Assembly: GCF_024054035.1 (NCBI RefSeq)
Contig: NZ_JAMXQU010000002.1
Span: forward strand, 372,001 to 436,000
DNA length: 64,000 nucleotides
Direction of reading: 5' to 3'
Origin: Asaia lannensis NBRC 102526
GTDB taxonomy: Bacteria; Pseudomonadota; Alphaproteobacteria; Acetobacterales; Acetobacteraceae
Of this stretch, positions 17,529 to 26,462 are shown one piece after another. The notes below the pieces were generated by a model. The model did not search any database, was not told the DNA's origin, and was given only the letters and a program-made list of their open reading frames with translations. Made by a program: the position numbers and the translations under genes. Each line of letters starts with the position of its first letter. Within the stretch, counting starts at the first letter, position 1.

Positions 17529-18725
17529 TCAGGTCTGCATGCAGCGCACACGCTCGTTCAGCAGCGCGATGAATCGGGCCTCATCGAGGTTCTCATCGAG
17601 CGCCTGACGCATGAGCGCCTGCTGGTTCTGGGGCGCAAGACCGCCCAGAGGCGGATCGCGGTCCAGATTTGTAGGGAAAGCATACCCTTCAGCGCAGGCT
17701 GCAATCACCCGGTCGATTGCCGAAGAGGCCATGGTGTTCTCCTGCATCAGACGAAGCAGAACCGGATACACAGAACGTGCCATGCGTGCCCGGTCCATGC
17801 TTTCCATAGCTCTGCCGAATGCCGAGGAAACCTGAAGAAGATTGGCCATGCGCCGGATGGAAGTCGAGCGGTTCTGTCCTGCTGCATGAAAGAGAGCAGG
17901 GCTGAAAAACACCGCATCGCCCTTTTGCAGAGGCAGTTGCACGGCATTTGCTGCAAACCACTCCCGTATCGACTCATCCTGCGTAGCGAGATAGCCCGGC
18001 CCATAGGATTGCGTGAAAGGCATATAAAGGGTGGGTCCGCTTTCTATGGGCATATCGCAATGGGCCACGGCCCCCTGCAATGTCAGCATGGGCGAAAGTG
18101 CGTGAACATGCACCGGATACCGGCTCACCTGCTCCACGGACTGAAAACCGAGATGATAATCGCGATGGACGATCTGCGCCTGACCGCCCGGATTGACCAC
18201 ATTGACCTGTGACGTGATCTGATAGGCCGGCCCGAGCCACGCCTCACTGACGAGCGCGATCATTTCGTTGCTGTAGTATCGCGCAAACCCGTCCGGATCG
18301 AGCAGGCACAGTTTCTCCAGAGCATTCCAGACACGGTCATTCGCCCCGGCTTTGGCGAAGTGATCGCCCGACTCCATGCCGTTGCGCTTCTGGTTGCTGA
18401 TAAGCTTTTCGAACTGGACCGTGACATGATCGAGCGCGTCGAGATCATCGAAAGCCTGTTTCAGAACAATGATCCCGGGGCCATTCTTCAGGGCCTCGAC
18501 CCATTCGGCCATGATCGCGCGACGTCCGTCCTGCTCTTTCGACAACTTGCGCAGGGTATCGCAGTGATAAAGCGGCACCTGACCTGCCCCTATATCTGCA
18601 GCAAGCGGGTAATCGCTCAGCGCAATACGCTGGCTTGCGCGTTTCTTCAGGTCTTCGAGAGATGAAGACGCCGATCCGTACCAGTTTCTGGCCGCCCTTG
18701 AGGCGCAAAGAGTGTCGTTTTTCAC
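17529..18725 (-). CDS. Phytanoyl-CoA dioxygenase (PhyH)-family protein
   Basis: A 398-residue Fe(II)/2-oxoglutarate dioxygenase-like protein. The iron facial triad can be placed at His187 and Asp189 (IVHRDYHLGFQ) and His280 (SPALFHAAGQNRST), with a basic residue after it suited to bind 2-oxoglutarate. Members hydroxylate varied small molecules and secondary metabolites; the substrate here cannot be named. It starts with GTG and has CGGAG 8 nt upstream. It is divergent from a LacI-type regulator, which is the obvious candidate to control it, suggesting a carbon- or metabolite-induced enzyme. Confidence 0.8.
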   Translation of the reverse strand: MKNDTLCASRAARNWYGSASSSLEDLKKRASQRIALSDYPLAADIGAGQVPLYHCDTLRKLSKEQDGRRAIMAEWVEALKNGPGIIVLKQAFDDLDALDHVTVQFEKLISNQKRNGMESGDHFAKAGANDRVWNALEKLCLLDPDGFARYYSNEMIALVSEAWLGPAYQITSQVNVVNPGGQAQIVHRDYHLGFQSVEQVSRYPVHVHALSPMLTLQGAVAHCDMPIESGPTLYMPFTQSYGPGYLATQDESIREWFAANAVQLPLQKGDAVFFSPALFHAAGQNRSTSIRRMANLLQVSSAFGRAMESMDRARMARSVYPVLLRLMQENTMASSAIDRVIAACAEGYAFPTNLDRDPPLGGLAPQNQQALMRQALDENLDEARFIALLNERVRCMQT

Positions 18726-18802
18726 GTGTCGATCTCCGTCAAAACGGTCGCCTCGGCTCCCTCGACGTCCCTTCGGGGGCTATCCAGCGACACCCTGCGG
18801 AG

Positions 18803-18855
18803 ATTACGGTTATGTAATTCCTCAAACAGGTATCAAACACCTCAAAAACACCTCA
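18803..18855 (+). promoter_or_regulatory. Candidate control sites in the phyH/lacI divergent region
   Basis: In the 141-bp gap, ATTAC-N6-GTAAT (18803-18818) is a small dyad. AAACACCTCA occurs twice (18835-18844 and 18846-18855) with 11-bp spacing, and a weaker AAACAGGTAT lies one more period upstream (18824). Helical phasing and position just before the regulator's start suggest a binding site. Which protein binds is not shown. Confidence 0.4.
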
Positions 18856-18866
18856 GGACGAACCGC

Positions 18867-19910
18867 ATGGCGTTTCAGCACCCGATGAAGGATATCGCCC
18901 GTCAGGCGGGTGTCGGTCTGGCAACGGTCGATCGCGTGCTGCATGACAGGCCGGGCGTGCGTGCGGGGACAAGACGACGCGTGCTTCAGGCGATAGACGA
19001 GCTGTCACGTCAGACCCTCGAACTCTCCCTGAATGGGAGCCGCCTCGTCATCGATCTTGTGATGGAAGCCCCCGAGCGCTTTTCTTCAGCCGTAAAGAGC
19101 GCTCTCGAAGCCCAGCTGCCCTCTCTCATGCCAATTGCCCTGCGCGTCCGTTTCCACCTTGGAGAGACTGCAACAGGCGAGGAAATCGCTGCCATTATCG
19201 CGCGTATCCGTCAGCGCGGGTCGAATGGCATTCTCCTCAAGGCTCCCGATCACCCTGCGGTCAGGGCAGAAATTCTGGCCTGTGTTGCATCGCGTATTCC
19301 GGTGATCACCCTTGTGACCGATCTGCCGGAAAGCGGGCGCCTGACCTATGTGGGAATGGACAATCATGCCGCCGGGGGTACCGCTGCCTGGCTCACCGCA
19401 GGCTGGATGCCGGCACAGACCCATAAGGACAAGGCGGTCCTCGTTGTCATATCGAGCTACCGTTTTGTCGGGGAAGAAGAGCGCGAGGCCGGATTTCGCG
19501 CGCTGCTTGCACAACACGCCTCCCATCTGTCGATCGTCTCGCTCGGAGAAGGGCGCGGGCTGGACTGGCAGACCTATAATCTGGTCGAACATGCCTTGCT
19601 TGCTCACCCCGAAATCGAGGGGATTTATTCCATCGGCGGCGGCAACAGGGCCATTGCAAGGGCCTTGCGCCAGTGCGGACGACAGCCACGGATCTTCATC
19701 GCGCACGATCTCGATCACGATAATCGCGGCCTTCTTGCCGACCATACCCTGACCGCCGTGCTGCATCACGATCTGGGAGCGGACATGCTTCTGGCCTGCC
19801 AGCTTTTCATACAGGCCAACCGGCTTCGCCCGGCGACCCTGGTCGCCCAGCCGAGCCCGGCCCAGATCATCACCCCCATGAATATGCCCCATAGCAACAG
19901 GCATGACTGA
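18867..19910 (+). CDS. LacI-family transcriptional regulator
   Basis: A 347-residue repressor. Residues about 5-55 are the LacI HTH and hinge (MKDIARQAGVGLATVDRVLH, RAGTRRRVLQAIDEL), and the rest is a periplasmic-binding-protein-like sensor domain (LLKAPDHPAVRAEI, TYVGMDNHAAGGTAAWL, GIYSIGGGNRAIARAL, FIAHDLDHDNRGLL) of the type that binds sugars or polyols. The ATG at 18867 is chosen because the HTH begins six residues later and AGGAC lies upstream; the frame is open to 18726 without support. Divergent from the PhyH-family gene. The ligand is unknown. Confidence 0.9.
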   Translation: MAFQHPMKDIARQAGVGLATVDRVLHDRPGVRAGTRRRVLQAIDELSRQTLELSLNGSRLVIDLVMEAPERFSSAVKSALEAQLPSLMPIALRVRFHLGETATGEEIAAIIARIRQRGSNGILLKAPDHPAVRAEILACVASRIPVITLVTDLPESGRLTYVGMDNHAAGGTAAWLTAGWMPAQTHKDKAVLVVISSYRFVGEEEREAGFRALLAQHASHLSIVSLGEGRGLDWQTYNLVEHALLAHPEIEGIYSIGGGNRAIARALRQCGRQPRIFIAHDLDHDNRGLLADHTLTAVLHHDLGADMLLACQLFIQANRLRPATLVAQPSPAQIITPMNMPHSNRHD

Positions 19911-19992
19911 GACGAGCCGTACAGCCGGACCGATGCCCGGAACAGATTCGCTGCGTCAGGCATGTCCGTCATTGCGCGCGCCATGAACGACG

Positions 19993-20631
19993 TCAGGCGA
20001 GAAATTTCATCTGGGCCTTGCGCAGGGAAGCCGGTGCAGCCGTATTGTCCGGCGTGTGTCCGTCCTGCACGCCGGTGCCGAGTGCGGTCACCACGGGCAC
20101 GACCCCGCCCCATGATGTCGAAGGCAGATCGGCCGCGTCATCGACCGGTGGGCCTGTCCGTATCTTGGCGCTGGCAGCCTCGATTTCGATGGCAATGACA
20201 CCCGTCGCCTTGAGCTCCTGAGAAGTCATGGGTCTTACCTCTGCACTTCTGCCGGGCAGAAGATGATCGGTAATCGCATCGAGTGCCTCTGCGTGCTCGT
20301 TATCGCGCAGTTTTCGCGCATAACCATGCACGATTGCGCATCGGTAATTGACCGAGTGATGAAATGACGACCGCGCGACGACAATGCCGGTCAGCTGTGT
20401 AACGGTCAGGCAGAGTTTCTGACCATCGAGCCCCATGATCCGCGTCTTGGACGCCCCGTGCAGATAAAGCGTCGACCCGACACGGGCATAGGCCATCGGG
20501 ATCACCATGGGTCGCGCATCGGCCACGAATCCGACATGCCCGACAAGCCCTGAATCGAGAATCGCATGAATGGTCGCCTCATCGTACGCGGCGCGTTTTC
20601 CCTGACGGGCTCTGGCATAATCCGGAACCAT
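19993..20631 (-). CDS. Pyridoxamine 5'-phosphate oxidase-family FMN-binding protein
   Basis: A 212-residue protein of the split-barrel flavin-binding type (GHVGFVADARPMVIPMAYAR, STLYLHGASKTRIMGL, SVNYRCAIVHGYARKL). Members of this subgroup are often annotated as nitroreductase/PPOX-like and bind FMN, F420 or haem; true PNP oxidase activity is not implied. GGGGGAGTGAG precedes the ATG. It is divergent from a MocR/PdxR-type regulator with 95 bp between them, a common pairing in which the regulator controls the PPOX-like gene. Confidence 0.82.
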   Translation of the reverse strand: MVPDYARARQGKRAAYDEATIHAILDSGLVGHVGFVADARPMVIPMAYARVGSTLYLHGASKTRIMGLDGQKLCLTVTQLTGIVVARSSFHHSVNYRCAIVHGYARKLRDNEHAEALDAITDHLLPGRSAEVRPMTSQELKATGVIAIEIEAASAKIRTGPPVDDAADLPSTSWGGVVPVVTALGTGVQDGHTPDNTAAPASLRKAQMKFLA

Positions 20632-20726
20632 GATCTCACTCCCCCAGCCGGTTCATTCCGCTTGACGTCCTGACCGATAGCGCCTGAACTGGACTGGGCC
20701 GAGATCCGGTTTTTCGGGAATATTCC

Positions 20727-22196
20727 ATGCCAGTTTTCCTCCCAGCGTTTTTCCCATCCGACCGCGACAGTCCCGGGAAGCGACATCCCGGAGCCGAACG
20801 CAACGATCCTCTTCCAACGCGCCTGTTTGCCGCCCTGGGGGCGGCGATACGCGACGGGAAAATACGTGAGGGAGAGACACTGCCATCCACACGCCAGGCG
20901 GCAGAACTGCTTGGCCTGTCACGCAGCACTGTGACGATCGCCTACGATCTGCTTCGGGCAGAGGGGCTGATTGTCATGCAGCCCGGCAAACGCCCCTCCA
21001 TCTGCCTGCCCGTCGCGCGCCCCTCCCCCGAACGCTCATCGGCAGCGCCTACACTCTCGCGCAGAGGCGATCAGCTCTCACGCGATCTTCGTGCGCAGAG
21101 CTATGTGACTCCACAGGGCAGGCTGTCGCCCGGTGTGCCGGACGAAACGCGCTTTCCTGCCGATCTATGGGCACAGACCCTGCGCCGTCATGCAAGGCAG
21201 GCCCATGGCGATGAGGCAGGCTATGGCGCCTATCACGGGACACGCGCCCTGCGTGAGGCCCTGAGCGAAAGGCTGGCGCAGGATCGCGGGTGCCGGATCG
21301 ACCCGGACCAGATCGTGATCACACCCGGCACGCAGGCATCTCTTTCCCTGATTGCACAGGTCATGACCGACCCGGGCGATTACGTGGCAATGGAAGACCC
21401 CGGTTATCTCGGCGCACGGACCAGCTTCATCGCTGCCGGCAATCGTATCCTACCCGTTCCCATCGATCATGAAGGCATGATGGTCGAGCATCTGCCCGAC
21501 CATGCGCGCCTTGTTTACATCACGCCCTCGAACCAGTTCCCTGTGGGTGGCCGTATGGGTCTCAGCCGTCGCCTCGCCCTTCTGGAGCAGGCCCGCGCAC
21601 AGAACGCACTCATTCTGGAAGACGATTATGACAGCGAATTCCTGTGGCATGGCCGTGAAATCGCGTCACTCGCAGCACATAGCCGTGGGACGGAATGCCT
21701 CTATCTGGGCTCCGCTTCGAAAACCCTGATACCGGGGCTCAGACTGGGCTGGATCGCTGCCCCTGCCTCTCTCGTGGCTCCTTTGCAGGCGGCCCATCGC
21801 ACATTTGGCTATGCCGCCAACCTGCATGCCCAGCTGGCGCTCGCTTCGCTGATGCGATCGGGCCAGTATCGCATTCATCTGCGACGGATCGCACGTATCT
21901 ATCAGCAGCGCGGTCTGGCGCTATACGAGGCGCTTCGGTGCGTGGACGGGGTACGTGTGACGCCACCTTATGGCGGCGTCCAGCTCGGACTTTCACTGAC
22001 ACGCACGGGATATGAACGAGCCTGCCTGAATGCACTTGCCATGGCCGGATATCGTGCGGGAGGTCTCTCGGCACTCTGTCTCAAGACCTCCCGGGAGGGG
22101 CTGATCATAGGGTTTGCAACCCTGCGACCTGACGACCCCGGACGGATTGCCGGTATTCTCGCCAACTGCCTTCGGGGCCCCATGAGAAAGACGTGA
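20727..22196 (+). CDS. MocR/PdxR-family regulator (GntR HTH fused to aminotransferase domain)
   Basis: A 489-residue regulator. A GntR winged helix (about residues 28-95: LPTRLFAALGAAIRDGKI, TLPSTRQAAELLGLSRSTVT) is followed by a fold-type I aminotransferase domain with the PLP Lys332 in GSASKTLIPGLRLGW and the cofactor-contacting LEDDYDSEF motif. MocR proteins sense PLP or amino-acid adducts rather than catalyse transamination. The divergent PPOX-family gene makes a vitamin B6-linked role likely, as for PdxR, but the effector is inferred. It ends convergently with the EVE gene. Confidence 0.9.
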   Translation: MPVFLPAFFPSDRDSPGKRHPGAERNDPLPTRLFAALGAAIRDGKIREGETLPSTRQAAELLGLSRSTVTIAYDLLRAEGLIVMQPGKRPSICLPVARPSPERSSAAPTLSRRGDQLSRDLRAQSYVTPQGRLSPGVPDETRFPADLWAQTLRRHARQAHGDEAGYGAYHGTRALREALSERLAQDRGCRIDPDQIVITPGTQASLSLIAQVMTDPGDYVAMEDPGYLGARTSFIAAGNRILPVPIDHEGMMVEHLPDHARLVYITPSNQFPVGGRMGLSRRLALLEQARAQNALILEDDYDSEFLWHGREIASLAAHSRGTECLYLGSASKTLIPGLRLGWIAAPASLVAPLQAAHRTFGYAANLHAQLALASLMRSGQYRIHLRRIARIYQQRGLALYEALRCVDGVRVTPPYGGVQLGLSLTRTGYERACLNALAMAGYRAGGLSALCLKTSREGLIIGFATLRPDDPGRIAGILANCLRGPMRKT

Positions 22197-22270
22197 GGGC
22201 GAAATAAAAGAGGCAGGAGAGAATGACGGGACGAACGCCACTCATGAATAAAATGAATAAAAGGACCGTT

Positions 22271-22687
22271 TCAGGGTTTCTGCCAGTGACCCATTTTACA
22301 CAGATGCGTCCATTCGGCCTCGGTGACGGGTGCAACCGACAGGCGTGACTGTTTGAGAAGCGCCATATCTGCCAGCGCTGGATCGGCCTTGATCGTCGCC
22401 AGGGAAACCGGACTTGCAAAGGCACCCTGTGCCTCGACATCGACACAGACCCATTTGCCGCTCTCGGCTGTCGGGTCGGGATAGGCCTCACGCACGACCT
22501 TGACGACGCCGACGATCTCCTTGTCCGAAACGGAGTGGTAAAAGAAAGCGAGGTCGCCGCAGCGCATGGCAGAGAGGTTGTTGCGTGCCTGATAGTTGCG
22601 CACACCCGTCCAGGGCTCGACCCTGTTATGGACCTGTTGTTGCCAGGAAAAACTCTCCGGCTCGGATTTGATCAACCAGTACTGCAT
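22271..22687 (-). CDS. EVE-domain protein
   Basis: A 138-residue protein consisting of a single EVE domain: MQYWLIKSEPESFSW, the VEPWTGVRNYQARNNL motif, MRCGDLAFFYHSVSDKEIVG and a closing HLCKMGHW block. EVE domains are PUA-related and are thought to bind modified bases in RNA or DNA. The ATG at 22687 fits the family start and has AAGAGGTG upstream; 67 codons open beyond it are not supported. Divergent from the ccm operon, 199 bp away, with no evident functional link. Confidence 0.9.
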   Translation of the reverse strand: MQYWLIKSEPESFSWQQQVHNRVEPWTGVRNYQARNNLSAMRCGDLAFFYHSVSDKEIVGVVKVVREAYPDPTAESGKWVCVDVEAQGAFASPVSLATIKADPALADMALLKQSRLSVAPVTEAEWTHLCKMGHWQKP

Positions 22688-22886
22688 CGTCACCTCTTGC
22701 TTACTGGCTTTGCCTGTCACGTTAATCGGCAAAAACAGCGCTTTGCTGCCTCCCTTCTCCATCGGGATTGTCGTATCAGGACGGCTTTCGATCAAAACCC
22801 GCATTGGATGGAGGCAGGACCGGGCTATATCATGCCCGCACGCCGAAGGAGAGAGGCACAGAGTGTCCATAGTCGCAGGAGAAAAC

Positions 22887-23669
22887 ATGCCCGACCCCGC
22901 AAGGCCAGGTCAGCCACCGATGCGCGGTGCTCTGCTGCATCGCTTTGCCAATCCCGGCCGCTTCCTGCGTCTGTCGCGCTGGCTCCTGCCCCTGCTCGGG
23001 GGAAGTGCCTTTGTCTTTCTCGCGATCGGGCTCGTCTGGGCGCTGTTCTTTTCGCCTGCAGACTGGCAGCAGGGCGATGCCGTCAGGATCATGTATCTGC
23101 ATGTTCCCATGGCTATCCTTGCCTCTGCGGGATATGCGGCTCTCGCTGTGTGCGGTGTGCTTTCGCTTGTCTGGAAACATCCTCTGGCCGATCTGGCAGC
23201 TGTCGAGATCGGACCCGTAGGGGCTGTCGTTACCGCGCTCTGCCTTGTGACGGGATCGCTCTGGGGCAAGCCCATGTGGGGCACATGGTGGGTGTGGGAT
23301 GCCCGGCTGACATCGGTGCTCGTGCTGTTTTTTCTCTATCTTGGGCATATTGCCCTGATCCATGCTTTCGACGATCCGCAGCGCGGCTATCGCGCCGCCG
23401 CAGTTCTGGCCATCGCCGGCGTGATCGATCTTCCGATCATCAAGTTCAGCGTCAGCTGGTGGAATACGCTTCATCAACCCGACAGCATCACCCTGACCCA
23501 TGCGCCAGCCATGCCCCCTTCCATGCTTCTCCCGCTGATGATGTGCATGGCCGGTTTCACGCTGGGCTTTGCCGCGCTGGTTACGGGACGACTCAAAGCC
23601 GCCATACTGGAGGCAAGAGCAAGACAGATCCTGACGCGCACGCCGCGCAATGCCGGAAGCGCCTTATGA
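22887..23669 (+). CDS. ccmC: Haem exporter permease CcmC
   Basis: A 260-residue inner-membrane protein with six membrane helices and the periplasmic Trp-rich haem-handling motif WGTWWVWDARLTS. CcmC loads haem onto CcmE in System I cytochrome c maturation. His residues flanking the Trp motif (LHVPMA and LTHAPAMPP) are in the expected positions. AGGAG lies 6 nt before the chosen ATG. It heads a seven-gene run in which every junction overlaps; the transporter genes ccmA and ccmB, which usually precede it, are absent here. Confidence 0.95.
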   Translation: MPDPARPGQPPMRGALLHRFANPGRFLRLSRWLLPLLGGSAFVFLAIGLVWALFFSPADWQQGDAVRIMYLHVPMAILASAGYAALAVCGVLSLVWKHPLADLAAVEIGPVGAVVTALCLVTGSLWGKPMWGTWWVWDARLTSVLVLFFLYLGHIALIHAFDDPQRGYRAAAVLAIAGVIDLPIIKFSVSWWNTLHQPDSITLTHAPAMPPSMLLPLMMCMAGFTLGFAALVTGRLKAAILEARARQILTRTPRNAGSAL

Positions 23670-23818
23670 CCCACCTCCCCTACGTTGCCGCGTCCTATCT
23701 GCTCGTTCTTGCGGCGATCCTGATCCTGACCGGGCAGCTCGTTCTGCGCCTGCGCAAGGCCAATGCCCGCCTCGCCCTTCTCGAACGGCGCACCCCCATA
23801 CGGGGGAACGGCTCTTGA
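23666..23818 (+). CDS. ccmD: Haem exporter protein CcmD
   Basis: A 50-residue single-helix membrane protein (MTHLPYVAASYLLVLAAILI) with a basic cytoplasmic tail (RLRKANARLALLERR). Size, N-terminal Tyr before the helix and location between ccmC and ccmE identify CcmD, which stabilises the CcmABCE complex and helps release holo-CcmE. It overlaps ccmC by ATGA and ccmE by TTGA. Confidence 0.88.
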   Translation: MTHLPYVAASYLLVLAAILILTGQLVLRLRKANARLALLERRTPIRGNGS

Positions 23819-24462
23819 GCACGACACGCCTTGCTCCGCAGCCGAAACGACGCATGACACGCAAGACCCGTCGTCTGTGGCTGGTGCTCAGCTGTCTTGC
23901 CTGTTTCGCGGTCGCGACGATGCTGGTCCTGAACGCATTTTCGTCGAGCATCGTCTTTTTCATGGCGCCGTCGCAGATGCTCAAGACACCGCCCGCACCG
24001 GACAGAACGATCCGTCTTGGCGGCATGGTCGTGGCCGGGTCGTTGCATCGCACCGTGGACGGGCGCGTGCCGGTCAATCTGTTCCAGATTACCGACGGTC
24101 AGGCCGCTGTCGATGTCCGGTTCGAGGGCATTCTTCCCGATCTGTTTCGCGAGGGGCAGAGCGTGGTGGCACTCGGCACCTATCGCAGGGGGCAGGCCTT
24201 CATGGCGTCTGAAGTGCTCGCCAAACATGACGAGACCTATATGCCCAAGGAGGTTGCCGAGGCGCTGCAGAAAAGCGGCCAATGGGATCCGCGCTTTGGC
24301 AAACCGCCCTCATCCGCCAGCTGGAACAGCATGATACGGGGCGATGGCACCACGCATGCACCGGGTGAGCGGGCTGGCTCATCAAAGACAGATACGATGC
24401 CGACGGCCCCTGTGCAGGCCCAGACTCCGGACGTGCAGGTTGGAAAGCGGACAGAGCCATGA
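23815..24462 (+). CDS. ccmE: Haem chaperone CcmE
   Basis: A 215-residue periplasmic haem carrier anchored by one N-terminal helix (about 21-40) and an OB-fold domain. The covalent haem-binding His138 and Tyr142 are in AKHDETYMP, the HxxxY form of the family. A TTG start at 23815 is preferred because GGGGGAA lies 6 nt upstream and it overlaps the ccmD stop; the ATG at 23854 has no ribosome site but would leave the membrane segment intact. The C-terminal 60 residues beyond the OB fold are Gly/Thr/Ala-rich, longer than in E. coli. Confidence 0.93.
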   Translation: MSTTRLAPQPKRRMTRKTRRLWLVLSCLACFAVATMLVLNAFSSSIVFFMAPSQMLKTPPAPDRTIRLGGMVVAGSLHRTVDGRVPVNLFQITDGQAAVDVRFEGILPDLFREGQSVVALGTYRRGQAFMASEVLAKHDETYMPKEVAEALQKSGQWDPRFGKPPSSASWNSMIRGDGTTHAPGERAGSSKTDTMPTAPVQAQTPDVQVGKRTEP

Positions 24463-26462
24463 TGCTGATCTTTGGCGCAGAAGAAGGGCATTACGCTCTG
24501 GCTCTGGCCTGCGTGCTTGCTCTTGCGCAGTTTGTGCTTCCCCTCTGGGGAGCGGCGCGTCACCGGCGCTTCCTGCTCGATCTTGCCCCGCGTCTGGCCT
24601 GTGCACAGCTTGTTGCCTTGGTCTTTTCGTTTCTCAGCCTGATCGTCTGCGCCATAGAAGATGATTTCTCTGTGCAGAATGTGGCGGCCAATTCGGCACT
24701 CAGCAAACCGCTGCTTTATAAAATCACGGGCGTATGGGGCAATCACGAAGGATCGGTCCTGCTCTGGGCGCTCATACTCGCCCTGTGCGGCGGTGCCGTC
24801 GCCCTGTTCGGGCGGAGGTTGCCGCTCCTGCTCAAGGCACGTGTTCTGGCTATTCTCGGCGGTGTCTCGACAGGGTTTCAGCTGTTCTGCCTGCTGACCT
24901 CGAACCCGTTCGACAGGGTCTGGCCCGCCCCCGAAGACGGTCAGGGCATGAACCCGCTTCTGCAGGATCCCGGCCTCGCCTTTCATCCGCCCGTTCTCTA
25001 CACGGGCTATGTCGGCTTCGCCGTTCCCTTCGCCTTTGCTGTCGCAGCGCTGATCGAGGGGCGTGTCGATGCGGCCTGGGGGCGCTGGGTCAGGCCATGG
25101 GCTGTTGCCGCCTGGTGCTTTCTGACATGCGGCATCGCCATGGGATCATGGTGGTCGTACTACGTGCTGGGCTGGGGCGGCTACTGGTTCTGGGATCCTG
25201 TGGAAAATGCCTCGCTCATTCCATGGCTGACGGGCACGGCACTCGTGCATTCCGCCATCGTGGTCGAAAAACGCGATTCACTGCGCATCTGGACCGTACT
25301 TCTGGCCATCGCCAGCTTCTCGTTTTCCCTCTCCGGCACGTTTCTGGTGCGCTCGGGCATTCTCAATTCGGTGCATGCCTTTGCCAATGATCCGGCGCGC
25401 GGTGTGTTCATTCTGGCGCTTCTGGCGCTCGTCATCGGCGGGTCGCTTCTGCTGTTTGCATGGCGCGCACCCTCTCTGACATCGGGAGGCGTTTTCGCCC
25501 CTGTATCGCGCGAGGGCGGCCTGGTGCTGAACAATATCCTGCTCTGCGCCCTGTGCGCTGTGGTCGTGACCGGCACGATGTACCCGCCTTTCATGCAGAT
25601 CCTGACCGGGCGTACGCTTTCGGTCGGCAAGCCGTTCTTCGATGCTACAACTATTCCGCTTGCCTTGCCTCTTCTTATCGCCATGGGGATCGGGCCGCTT
25701 CTGCCTTGGAAACGGGCCCGTCTGGCACCTGTCCTGCGCCGCCTGAAACCGGCCCTGTTCGCTGCATTGCTGACGCTCGGTGCGGGAGCCTACGCAACCG
25801 GGAGCCTTCTGCCTGTGTTGTGTGCTGCCGCGGCAGTATGGGTCATCGCCGCAAGCCTTACCGATCTGGCATCGCGCCTCGGTGCCGGTCAGGGTATGGC
25901 CGTTCTGCGCCAGCGTATGCGCGGCCTGCCACGCGCAGTCTGGGGAAGCGCCATCGCCCATATAGGCGTCGGGATAACCGTTCTTGGCATCACGGGCATG
26001 TCTCAGGCCAGTCATGCCGTTGTGGAACTGGGGATCGGTGAGACGGTGCCGCAGGGCGCTCTGACCTGGACGCTTATATCAGTCCATGAAGCGAACGGGC
26101 CGAATTACCATGCCGTAATCGCCGATCTGACCGTCTCGCGCGATGGCCGTGTCATTGCCACCCTCCATCCCTCACGCCGCGATTTTGCAAGCCAGCATCA
26201 GGTCACCACCGATGTGGCGATACGTACGAACCTGATGCGCGATCTCTATGCCGCCCTTGGCGAAAGCCATGGAGAAGGCGGAACAGCGCGCTATGTCCTG
26301 CGTCTGCACAATAATCCGCTCGCCCCGTGGATCTGGCTCGGCGGTCTGGTGATGGCATTTGGCGGCGCCCTGTCGCTGAGCGACCGACGTCATCGTATGG
26401 GAGCGCCGCGAAAAGCACACACTGCCACTGCCCCCGATATAGCCAAGGGAGCCGCCTCATGA
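24459..26462 (+). CDS. ccmF: Cytochrome c haem lyase subunit CcmF
   Basis: A 667-residue polytopic membrane protein that, with CcmH, attaches haem to apocytochrome c. The WWD-type motif GSWWSYYVLGWGGYWFWDP and the preceding NPLLQDPGLAFHPPVLYTGY and following SLIPWLTGTALVHSA segments are near-invariant family blocks. Length is normal. The start overlaps the ccmE stop by 4 nt and the end overlaps ccmG by 4 nt. Confidence 0.96.
   Translation: MMLIFGAEEGHYALALACVLALAQFVLPLWGAARHRRFLLDLAPRLACAQLVALVFSFLSLIVCAIEDDFSVQNVAANSALSKPLLYKITGVWGNHEGSVLLWALILALCGGAVALFGRRLPLLLKARVLAILGGVSTGFQLFCLLTSNPFDRVWPAPEDGQGMNPLLQDPGLAFHPPVLYTGYVGFAVPFAFAVAALIEGRVDAAWGRWVRPWAVAAWCFLTCGIAMGSWWSYYVLGWGGYWFWDPVENASLIPWLTGTALVHSAIVVEKRDSLRIWTVLLAIASFSFSLSGTFLVRSGILNSVHAFANDPARGVFILALLALVIGGSLLLFAWRAPSLTSGGVFAPVSREGGLVLNNILLCALCAVVVTGTMYPPFMQILTGRTLSVGKPFFDATTIPLALPLLIAMGIGPLLPWKRARLAPVLRRLKPALFAALLTLGAGAYATGSLLPVLCAAAAVWVIAASLTDLASRLGAGQGMAVLRQRMRGLPRAVWGSAIAHIGVGITVLGITGMSQASHAVVELGIGETVPQGALTWTLISVHEANGPNYHAVIADLTVSRDGRVIATLHPSRRDFASQHQVTTDVAIRTNLMRDLYAALGESHGEGGTARYVLRLHNNPLAPWIWLGGLVMAFGGALSLSDRRHRMGAPRKAHTATAPDIAKGAAS

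Noticed and set aside
22535-22886. Upstream plus-strand frames running into ccmC and ccmD
   Set aside because: These are extensions across the EVE gene and the gap; the real starts of ccmC and ccmD have ribosome sites or stop-start overlaps.
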